The translations under genes and the position numbers were made by a program. From the NCBI RefSeq assembly GCF_029867415.1, contig NC_081183.1, positions 143,111,097 to 143,175,096 on the forward strand: 64,000 nt of DNA, given 5' to 3'. The stretch comes from Vicia villosa (lineage: Eukaryota > Streptophyta > Magnoliopsida > Fabales > Fabaceae). Positions 56,180 through 64,000 of the stretch are shown piece by piece (position 1 is the first letter of the stretch; every line of letters starts with the position of its first letter). The notes beneath the pieces were generated by a model. That model worked only from the letters and a program-made list of their open reading frames with translations, searched no databases and had not been told where the DNA came from.

Positions 56180-58870
56180 ATGGCTGCCTTCTCATCCCAA
56201 AATGTTGATACATCTGTTCCTCACCATCTCCAAGAAGAAATTTTGCAACTTACTCCTGTTGTTGCATGCTCTATTCCCAAGGACAAATTAGAAGTTATAT
56301 GTGAACTTATTGTTGATTTTGACAACCTTAAAGAACATGGATTTCATCTTAAAGAAGACATCATCTTTCAAGGATGGACCTCGTTGTTTGCTGAGTTCGT
56401 TGGCCCAGTTTATCCGGATCTTGTCAAGGAATTCTGGGCACATGCTGTGGTTGCTCCAAAATCAATACTTTCTTTCGTCCATGGAAAGTTTGTTGTTATT
56501 ACTGAAAACATCCTAAGAGTGATGTTTGATCTGAAAAACCCTGAAGGGGCTTTTGAGATTGATCAAAGGGCAGTTTGGGAAGATGTTCTATCCACTCTCT
56601 ATCCAAATGTCAAGAAAACAAAAAACGTCAAGGATTTGAGAGATGTCTACAAAATCTGGACAAAGATCATTCTTGGGTGTTTCTACCATAGGAAAGGAAC
56701 ACATGCCTCGGATTTCATCAGTAATGAGCAAAGGTATATTCTTTATTGCATTGCCACTAGGAAGAAGGTTGATGCGATCTACATCATCTTCAACCATTTG
56801 TGGAAAGCAGTAAAGGATTCCAGAAACGCTTTCAGAGAAAAAGGTGGAACAATCATTCCTTTTGAAAGGATTATTTCAAATCTTTTGGTGCATTCAAAGA
56901 TTGTTGAAAGTTTGGAATCTGAAGGTATTGTGAAAGACCTTGCTGTCACATCTGGGGCTTGTCTGAATGCATTCACTTTGAAGAAGATGAAAGTAATTAA
57001 GACTATCAGTAAGACTCCTCAACCTCTTACTGATACAAGAATCAGAAGAGCACCTGTTCTTGCTGAGTTTGAAACTTTCTTCAACTGTGAGGTACCTGTA
57101 GTCAAAACTAGGTATCTGTTATCACAAGAAGAAAATAAATATCTCAAAAATCAAGAGAAGGGTGCTCCAATGAAAATAAATAAGAAGAAGGAAGAAAGGA
57201 CTAAAAGAAAGCATGATTATCCTTCTGCTGTCTCTAAGAAACAAGATGTTTCTAAAGAGGTCATTGCAAAGGTTGCTAAGTCTGTCTCTGATGAGTTTGA
57301 GAAGAAAGGGAAAGAAGCTGTTGAGAAGAAGAAAACAAGAAAAAGGAAGATGATTCTTCAAGAGTCTAATGAAGAAAATGTCTCTCAAGAGGCTGAGAAT
57401 CAACCAGAAGTTCTGGCATATGTCAGAAGGAAAGAAATCTCTAGCGGCAAAGCAAAGATTATTGAAGAGCCGAAGAGTAAGAAGCAGAAGAAGACTGAGG
57501 ATATGGCCAAAGCTTTTCTGAGAGGTTCCAAAGGTATATGCATTTCTGAACCTGATTCTGTTCCTGCTGTTCGTTCAGAAGTTGCACCAATAGAGGTTGT
57601 CCCTACACCTGAACCAGAAAAAGCCACATCAGAATCACCTGTCTTTGTCCATGTTCTTACACCTCCATCTTCTCCTATAACCATTCCTTCCTCTCCACCT
57701 ACCATAAATCCTGTTCTGGATATACCACCCCTTCAAACTCTATTTCCATCTCAACCTTCTCCCAATGCCACCTTTGAACATACTCCCTCCACCTCCCAAA
57801 AAAATCTTTGTGATTCTCCTCTTCCAACCTCTGCATCACATGAGCAGCTGCTCCGTGATTGCAACTACACTCCCAAGCCTCGTCCTGAAGCTGAAGTGGT
57901 AGTGTTAGATTCTGATACTGAAGCAGAATCTTTTTATAGGTTGGATAGAGAACCTCATCCGTACTTCACTTCCAACCCTGCCTTTTCAAAAACCCAAATA
58001 AAATTCCGCCCTGTATACCCTATTGGTGTAGTTTTTGAAAAGATAAAGAGGAAACTCAGAAGTATCTTTGATACTCTCAGAATTGCTGAAAGTTCTGGAT
58101 TGAATGATGTTGCTATGCGGAACTTCTGGAGGATCTTTCGCAGAGAATCAGATGCTCTGTTTTTAGAACTTCAGGAAGCCTGTGTGGCTGCTGCCCCACG
58201 ACCTCGTGGAATCCTGAGGAATTATGAAGACTTCTGGTTTGCTAGTCTCAAAGGAAGACATCTGTTGGAAGAGAAGCCCTTCTTGGATGAGATGGAACAA
58301 TTAAGACTGGCTGCTGAAATGGAAGCAAATCCATGCAGGGATATTGTTATCTTTATTCCTGATTATCCTGTTCTGCTCGGAGACTTCAAGACTCTCTTTG
58401 ACTATCTGAGGGAAAACCCTTCTGAGAAAGACCCAAGCTTGGTCATTCCAGAAGTTGTTGACCCACCAGAAGTTGAAGGTCCTTCTGCTCCCAGGAATCT
58501 AGCTGCCATTCTTCAGGCACTTGAGAATGGAGACTCGGAAATTCCTGCTGCAGAATATGGAAATGCTTCTATGCAAAAAGCAGATGCTGAAGATCATGTT
58601 GCTGAATCAGATCCTGTTGAGGAAATCCCTGCAAATGATCTATCCATGGAAGCTACAGATCAAGTTGCTATTCCTGTGGTTGAAAGCGGTGAAGCTTCTT
58701 CTGATGAATCTTCTCGTCTTGCAAGGACTCTGGAAGAAATTCAGAAGAGACAGGATGAGCAAAGCTCACTCAATGCTGAGTATAGAGCTTTCATGGTGAG
58801 GCAAGATGGACACAACAATGAGGTTCAAGAGATGCTGGCCAAGATCTTGTCAAGGCTAGGGCCATCTTAG
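56180..58870 (+). CDS. element Z ORF3 (env-like), 896 codons, intact
   Basis: Starts MAAFSSQNVDTS. Residues 1-300 form an alpha/beta-looking region (IFQGWTSLFAEFVGPVYPDL, VKEFWAHAVV, RYILYCIATRKKVDAIYIIF) resembling the 'putative plant transposon protein' domain found in retrotransposon polyproteins. Residues about 330-460 are lysine-rich with nuclear-signal-like clusters (KKKTRKRKM, KKQKKTEDM). Residues 460-620 are proline/serine-rich. The C-terminal third has NPCRDIVIFIPDYPVLLGDF, NPSEKDPSLVIPEVV and NLAAILQALEN, and ends in a coiled coil and AKILSRLGPS. I see no signal peptide and no clear membrane segment, so 'envelope' is a positional name. Its function is unknown. Confidence 0.92.
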   Translation: MAAFSSQNVDTSVPHHLQEEILQLTPVVACSIPKDKLEVICELIVDFDNLKEHGFHLKEDIIFQGWTSLFAEFVGPVYPDLVKEFWAHAVVAPKSILSFVHGKFVVITENILRVMFDLKNPEGAFEIDQRAVWEDVLSTLYPNVKKTKNVKDLRDVYKIWTKIILGCFYHRKGTHASDFISNEQRYILYCIATRKKVDAIYIIFNHLWKAVKDSRNAFREKGGTIIPFERIISNLLVHSKIVESLESEGIVKDLAVTSGACLNAFTLKKMKVIKTISKTPQPLTDTRIRRAPVLAEFETFFNCEVPVVKTRYLLSQEENKYLKNQEKGAPMKINKKKEERTKRKHDYPSAVSKKQDVSKEVIAKVAKSVSDEFEKKGKEAVEKKKTRKRKMILQESNEENVSQEAENQPEVLAYVRRKEISSGKAKIIEEPKSKKQKKTEDMAKAFLRGSKGICISEPDSVPAVRSEVAPIEVVPTPEPEKATSESPVFVHVLTPPSSPITIPSSPPTINPVLDIPPLQTLFPSQPSPNATFEHTPSTSQKNLCDSPLPTSASHEQLLRDCNYTPKPRPEAEVVVLDSDTEAESFYRLDREPHPYFTSNPAFSKTQIKFRPVYPIGVVFEKIKRKLRSIFDTLRIAESSGLNDVAMRNFWRIFRRESDALFLELQEACVAAAPRPRGILRNYEDFWFASLKGRHLLEEKPFLDEMEQLRLAAEMEANPCRDIVIFIPDYPVLLGDFKTLFDYLRENPSEKDPSLVIPEVVDPPEVEGPSAPRNLAAILQALENGDSEIPAAEYGNASMQKADAEDHVAESDPVEEIPANDLSMEATDQVAIPVVESGEASSDESSRLARTLEEIQKRQDEQSSLNAEYRAFMVRQDGHNNEVQEMLAKILSRLGPS

Positions 58871-59559
58871 ATTGAGTCTGTGTTGTTTCTTTTTCGTTGC
58901 ATCTGTTTTTTGTGCATCTGATCTTACTTATCTTCATGTACTTCTGTACCTGCTGTTTGAACTTCAATGAAATCATCTTCTTCCTCCATGTGTTTCGTTT
59001 TTGTTTGTCTCTGAATCTTTTCTGTTTTTTGATGGTATGACAAAAAGGGGGAGAAATATGTGATAAATGATTTGATTTAATCAGTTGCTTTTACTAACAA
59101 GAACTGCAAGTTCTATATGGTTTAAGTGTTTTGCAGGTATAAAGAAGTGAAGAAAATCTTCAAAGCAAACACAAGAAGCAAAACCATAAGAAGTGTTATT
59201 CTGTAAAAAGAATAAGCTCATGGAAACTGAAGCAAGCTGAGTGCTGTCAAGCTTCAAAAATCAGAAGCAAGAAAGAAGAATGAATCAGAAGCACTGATAA
59301 TAGAATTTGATCCATATTTGTCTAATTGCTCTGACAAAATTCTATTTGCTCTGATACATTATTTTAGCCTATATGGCTCTGATACATATCATATGTTCTA
59401 ATATACATTTTATGTTCTGACTCGTTCATGCTGACTTTTGTCGTTTAGTTTTTGTTCTGTAACATTTCAGGATGTAGAGATGCTCTGATGATGCTCTGGT
59501 ACATTCAACAATGTTCTGATACAAATCTAGCATGAAGTGATGTTGGTAGAAATTCAAAG

Positions 59560-59880
59560 CTCTGAAGCTATCCGAGGGAAGCAGAAATCAGAAGCTGTGA
59601 ATGTTCTAAAGATCCAGAAAACTCAAGTTCTGAAGCTGTCCTAAATGGAAGCAGAAATCAGAAGCTGTGAATGTTCTGAAGATCAAAGAAATTCAAGTTC
59701 TGAAGCTGTCCTAAATGGAAGCAGAAATCAGAAGCTGTGAATGTTCTGAAGATCAAAGAAATTCAAGTTCTGAAGCTGTCCTAGATGGAAGCAGGAATCA
59801 GAAGCTGTGAGTGTTCTAGGGATCTAAAGAAATTCTAGTTCTGAAGCTGTCCAATGGAAGCAGAAGTCAGAAGCTATGAA
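59560..59880 (+). repeat. 70-bp tandem repeats in the element Z 3' region
   Basis: A unit with GGAAGCAGAAATCAGAAGCT and GTGAATGTTCTGAAGATC recurs about four to five times. Two adjacent copies are exactly 70 bp apart (59641 and 59711). Element Y has the same array inverted at 32085-32350. Confidence 0.9.
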
Positions 59881-59966
59881 TTCTCTGAAGACAGAAGCTT
59901 ATGTGATCGTCTCTACCGAAATAATCAGGGAAGTCTTTTATTAAAGTTCTTCGAGTATTTATTTCA

Positions 59967-60015
59967 GGGGGAGATTATTTATCTCAGGGGGAGATTGTTA
60001 ATCTCAGGGGGAGAC
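59967..60015 (+). repeat. three purine-tract words in the element Z 3' region
   Basis: CAGGGGGAGA occurs three times at about 20-bp spacing (59967, 59987 and 60005 regions), about 110 bp before the true polypurine tract. Confidence 0.85.
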
Positions 60016-60114
60016 ATATTCATATGCTTATGCTATAGCTGTGTAATTTGTCTTTTGCCGTCTGCTCTTTCTGATCGCAAATTCATATCATTTATATATG
60101 TTTTTGTCATCATC

Positions 60115-60128
60115 AAAAAGGGGGAGAT
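60115..60128 (+). promoter_or_regulatory. element Z polypurine tract
   Basis: AAAAAGGGGGAGAT directly precedes the 3' LTR start TGTTAG. Confidence 0.9.
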
Positions 60129-61333
60129 TGTTAGAACAAGATTTGTTCTGAGCAATTATCTTAGTTTTGATGATAACAATAATATGAATTTTGCTTAAGA
60201 TAATATGGTACTCTAATCCAATGCAATTTCCTTTTCAGGAAATATATAAAGAGTATGCATAATTCAGCGCTCAGAAGCTTTGTCTCAAGGGTTCAGCATG
60301 CAACATCAGAACATGGTCTGGCAAGACATCAGAAGATGGTCGAAGCAGAATCAGAACATGGGTCTATGGAAGCATCAGAAGAACATGAGATCAGAAGCAC
60401 TGAAGTTCTGATGGTATCACGCTCAGAAGCACTTCAAGGTCAGAAGATCAGAAGATGCTTTGCACCAAGCTGTTTGACTCTGATGATATTCAAACGTTGT
60501 ATTCACAAACATCAGATCAGAAGGAAGTACAAGTGGCAAGCTACGCTGACTGACAAAAGGAACGTTAAAAGCTATTAAAGGCAACGTCAGTAGACACAGC
60601 GTGAACAAGGCTCGAGGTAGTTGACAAAAGCATATAACATTAAATGCGATGCTGTACGGAACACGCAAAGCATTAAATGCACTCAACGGTCATCTTCTCC
60701 AACGCCTATAAATATGAAGTTCTGATGAGAAGCAAGGTTAACGATTCTGCACAAAACAACTCATATTAACTTGCTGAAACTCTGTTCTATTCAAAGCTCA
60801 GAATCTTCATCTTCATCAAAGCTCACTACATTGCTGTTGTAATATATTAGTGAGATTAAGCTTAAACGTTAAGAGAAATATCACAGTTTGTGATTATAGC
60901 TTTTAAGAAGCAATTGTAATACTCTTAGAATTGATTACATTAAGTTGTAAGGAACTAGAGTGATCGTGTGGATCAGAATACTCTAGGAAGTCTTAGAGGG
61001 TATCTAAGCAGGTTGTAACTAGAGTGATCGTGTGGATCAGAATACTCTAGAAAGTCTTAGAGGGTATCTAAGCAGTTGTTCCTGGAGTGATCAGTGTGTG
61101 ATCAGAAGACTCTGGAAGACTTAGTTGCTGACTAAGTGGAGAACCATTGTAATCCGTGCGATTAGTGGATTAAATCCTCAGTTGAGGTAAATCATCTCTG
61201 CGGGGGTGGACTGGAGTAGTTTAGTTAACAACGAACCAGGATAAAAATAACTGTGCAATTTATTTTTATCTGTCAAGTTTTTAAAGCTACACTTATTCAA
61301 ACCCCCCCTTTCTAAGTGTTTTTCTATCCTTCA
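60129..61333 (+). mobile_element. element Z 3' LTR
   Basis: 1205 bp, offset exactly 7960 bp from the 5' LTR. I saw no difference in any line compared, and short reading frames in the two copies translate identically. Followed by TACTT. Confidence 0.95.
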
Positions 61334-61770
61334 TACTTCAATTAATTTTGCAAATTCCGCGTTGCTACCGGTTATCTAATTTTCGGTTATATTCTTGATA
61401 TTCACGACTTTATGAGTCTTTGGGTTACACTTCAAAGTCACCAAAAACACAACTCTACCGGTTGATTCGGATATAATTCTATCCTTTACCGGTTATTTGA
61501 TTCGTTCGGTTAAATTCTCAAGATATCGTAATTTACCGATAAACCGAATAGTTAATCTAAGTTCAAGTTTATTCCAATTAAATAGGCTTATAAAAATTAA
61601 TTCAACTATTAATTTAATTGACCGATTAATATCATAATTTCGACAAAAGAACATCATCAAGTTAATGTACTAATTAAACTTAGCTACCACATAAATTTTC
61701 ATCATATTCCGAACAACTGATTATACCGCTTAATTAAGCTATTTCGATCAAACGAGACTGTTTTACATTC

Positions 61771-61849
<79 letters not shown>

Positions 61850-62545
61850 ACCGAACGACTCATGTATAAGGCAGAAGGCACTACCTGCTGTCAATCAAGC
61901 CAAGGCGACGCCCTGCGTATGACGTCGTCACTTCTCGTTCCATCATCACGGCTTAACGCAACAACAACAAACATCAACAACAACAAGAGAGATACACAAA
62001 ATTTCAAGCTTCAGTAACATTTAAACACAACACCAGCAAAACTAATTTCCAATAACAATTAACACAAGCAAAAGCAATAAATCTATATACCCAATTCCCA
62101 CAGACAATTGTTCATGAGCCCCATTATAGGAAGAGAATATCACCCTTACATTATTCAATTTGAAGCAACTCGATGGGTCTCTGATTCACACTTTCGATTG
62201 GGCACCATGGATGGAAATCTCTAAGCTTTGTTCATCTTCTCCAAGACTTGCCTCCTTCCCTTCACAACTTGTTTTCTCCCAAATGACAACACTACTCTTC
62301 ATTTCTCTAAAACCCTAATTTATCATTCCAATTGGGCTTAGCATATATCAACTCTTCTTTATTATACTCCACAAACCAATTTAGGCCCAATAAGATAAAT
62401 AACTCCAATTAAATCAAAATATCACTTTTATTAATATTCCAACAATATAATAAATTCCGACTTGTAAATAATATTATTCTTCGACCGTCCGACTAAAATT
62501 CGACTTTTAACTTAATAAATTAAAATCCGACTTTCGAACTCTCAA
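61334..62545. other. AT-rich sequence, continuation of 51051-52168
   Basis: No coding frame is supported. It contains several ACCGGTTA(T/A) words, an (AT)n array at 61774-61845, an AACAACAAC run near 61955-61990, and AAACCCTAATTTATC near 62310. It may belong to an LTR whose edges I could not find. Confidence 0.5.
61774..61845. repeat. (AT)n microsatellite
   Basis: About 36 AT units; the third long AT array in the window. Confidence 0.95.
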
Positions 62546-62549
62546 TAGG

Positions 62550-63429
62550 TTGGTTGATTTGTTTACTCCTATTATTGAAGTGTTCAAAGATTTGAAAAAT
62601 GATAGTCATTCTAAGGGTGAACCAAAAAGTTTGTTACTTGTTATGCAAACTTTTAGTTTTGTGTTTATAATGCACTTAATGGTGGAGATTTTATCTTTGA
62701 CAAATAATTTGTCACAATCATTGCAAAAGGGGATCAAGATATTGTGCATGCCATGGAACTTGTCCAAATTAAATATGCAAGAAAAAGTTGCAAGAATTTA
62801 AAGATGATGGGTGAGAAACATTTTATGAGCAAGTTGTGGCTTCTTGTGGTAATGTTGAAATTGATGTGCCTGACATGGAGTCTCAGTATGTGAAAGATAA
62901 GAAATCCAAACGACTTGCTCCTTTTGTTACAAATTTTCATTATTTCAAGAATGATTGCTTCTTACATGTCATAGATGTGGTATTGAAAGAGTTACATGAT
63001 CGGTTTACACCTGAAAATACTGAGTTGATCAATTGTGTTGCTTGCTTGAGTCCTTGTTATTTATTTGAATCATTTGACGTTAAATCACTTGTGAGATTGG
63101 CAAGATTGTACCCAAATGACTTTGAGGATCTTACTGATAAGAAATTGTCTAGTGAATTGGAGACTTATATTGAGAGTCTCAAGATGGACGATCACATTTC
63201 CAATTTGACTAGCATCTCGGAATTTTGTAGGACTCTTGTTCAAACAAAGAAGCATAAGACATTTAGTTTTGTGTACACACTTGTCAAACTAGCTTTTTCC
63301 TTACCGGTGGCCACTGCAAGTGTTGAGCGAGTTTTCTCGGGGATGAAATATGTTAAGAATGAATTGAGAAGCATAATGGCTAATCCATGACTAAATGATT
63401 GCTTAGTGACATTTGTAAGAGGTGTTTAA
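62550..63429 (+). pseudogene. hAT-type transposase C-terminus (HAT dimerisation domain), broken
   Basis: The 5' part (62550-62740) reads QTFSFVFIMHLMVEIL and then LSQSLQKG. After a frame change it continues DQDIVHAMELVQIKYARK and, after another near 62825, the main frame 62836-63390 gives NFHYFKNDCFLHVIDVVLKE, LINCVACLSPC and the dimerisation motif AFSLPVATASVERVFSGMKY. A TGA at 63388-63390 replaces the usual Trp codon before LNDCLVTFVRGV, so the natural end is near 63429. This matches the TTF-type zinc-finger/HAT family of plants. The N-terminal half with zinc finger and catalytic core is missing. Confidence 0.85.
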
Positions 63430-63842
63430 TACAATCGATGATATGAATATCATCAAAAGTTTCCAAGAAATCAAAAGTTTCCAAGAAATAAACAAGAGAA
63501 AAATGCATTTACGATTAGACTAGAAAGTTTTCTATTTTTGTGTTGTAATTGAAATACTAGTACATTTTTATTAAGTAATATTATCATATTTCGTGTCATT
63601 AATCTTTTTCGTACATTTTTTCTATATTTTATTTTCATTATGGGAATCCCCTGGATTTTGATCCTGACTCTGCTCCTGAACCACCGTCGCACCTTGCAAT
63701 TACTTAAAGACTCCCATGTGCGATTTGCTAGGATCTCAAAATTGGGATATTCAAGAACTTTGCGCCACTGCGCCTCCTTAGCAAAATGACGAATACGGTA
63801 GTGTCTGATTGCTTCGCACAGAGCACATTCTTGCCCAGCATC
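63430..63842 (-). other. no supported gene; open minus-strand frame of unknown origin
   Basis: A minus-strand frame of 173 codons spans 63471-63992, but it runs across a probable repeat boundary at 63843, so it is unlikely to be one gene. The part at 63650-63840 (QECALCEAIRHYRIRHFAKE) looks protein-like but I do not recognise it. Confidence 0.35.
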
Positions 63843-64000
63843 TAGGGTGGCAAAATGGATGAATTGGATGGATAGAGATGAGATGGTTAATGGATGAACC
63901 AAATCAATCCATTTATCCATCACCAATCCACTAAACTCTCTTAATAAAAATTCAATCCAATCCATTAAAGAATAAAATCCATCTATTAACATATTTCTAA
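63843..64000. mobile_element. edge-truncated repeat with AGGGTGGCAAAATGG terminus
   Basis: Begins TAGGGTGGCAAAATGGATGA, followed by many ATGGAT and ATCCAT words in both orientations. The start resembles the ends of small hAT-like plant elements. The other end lies outside the window. Confidence 0.4.

Larger units (their letters stand above)
58871..60128 (+). other. element Z 3' untranslated region
   Basis: Contains a first purine tract, AAAAAGGGGGAGAAATATGT (59042-59061), a tandem array (59560-59880), three CAGGGGGAGA words (59967-60015) and the polypurine tract at 60115-60128. No gene. Confidence 0.85.
52169..61333 (+). mobile_element. SIRE-type copia element Z: recent, pol-less
   Basis: 9165 bp with two 1205-bp LTRs that I found identical wherever compared and a perfect target duplication TACTT (52164-52168 and 61334-61338). 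It has a primer-binding site, an open gag, an open ORF3, polypurine tracts and almost no pol. Same family as X and Y but in the opposite orientation and outside the nest. Structural genes without enzymes, and fresh LTRs, mean it was most likely mobilised by a related complete element. Confidence 0.95.

Noticed and set aside
56180..58870. Viral envelope protein
   Set aside because: The position fits the 'env-like' ORF of SIRE elements, but I see no signal peptide, fusion peptide or clear membrane segment, so only the neutral name ORF3 is used.
63471..63992. 173-codon minus-strand gene at the window edge
   Set aside because: It crosses an apparent transposon boundary at 63843 and has no recognisable domain.

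Overview
This is plant nuclear DNA, built almost wholly of nested and mostly broken transposable elements. No cellular protein gene could be supported. Tat/Ogre-type Ty3/gypsy elements, SIRE/Maximus-type Ty1/copia elements with an extra 'env-like' third ORF, long (AT)n arrays and satellite-like tandem repeats in an Ogre 3' region together suggest a legume, probably of the pea/vetch tribe. That placement is inference from element types.

Layout. 1-1792 is the 3' end of a minus-strand Tat/Ogre-type element (integrase, then 3' region), cut by a 100-N gap at 1793-1892. 2593-48373 is a Mutator-like DNA transposon (MULE) with 44-bp terminal inverted repeats and a 9-bp target duplication (8/9 match). 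Its native length was about 5.5 kb. It carries two convergent genes: a FAR1/MULE transposase fused to a C-terminal OTU-protease-like domain (plus strand, 3010-5263 and 45556-46007) and a plant-mobile-domain (PMD) gene (minus strand, 46187-47914). Palindromic subterminal repeats lie upstream of both genes. The MULE sits inside an older element (about 2553-48913).

A pol-less Ogre-type element (5264-45555, 5-bp duplication CCTTC, 3.5-kb LTRs) inserted into the OTU domain. It was then hit repeatedly. A tandem pair of gag-only copia units (5440-12916) lies in its 5' LTR. A solo copia LTR (19842-21056) and two SIRE-type elements, X (21877-29858) and Y (30679-40813), lie in its internal region. An 820-bp Ogre segment occurs twice, and the flanking target duplications and LTR variants point to unequal crossing-over between neighbouring copia LTRs. 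The distal Ogre region holds 64-bp and 71-bp tandem arrays.

Right of the MULE come a gypsy fragment with an Athila-like primer-binding site and a CGCG-box-rich LTR (49130-51050), then AT-rich DNA. Into this a third SIRE-type element, Z, inserted recently (52169-61333; LTRs identical by eye, perfect duplication TACTT). Z has lost nearly all of pol but keeps an open gag and an open 896-codon ORF3, so it probably moved using enzymes supplied in trans. The window ends in a broken hAT transposase gene (62550-63429) and an edge-truncated repeat.

Order of events by nesting: outer element, MULE, Ogre, then the copia insertions and the unequal exchange. Z lies outside the nest, but its identical LTRs make it recent.
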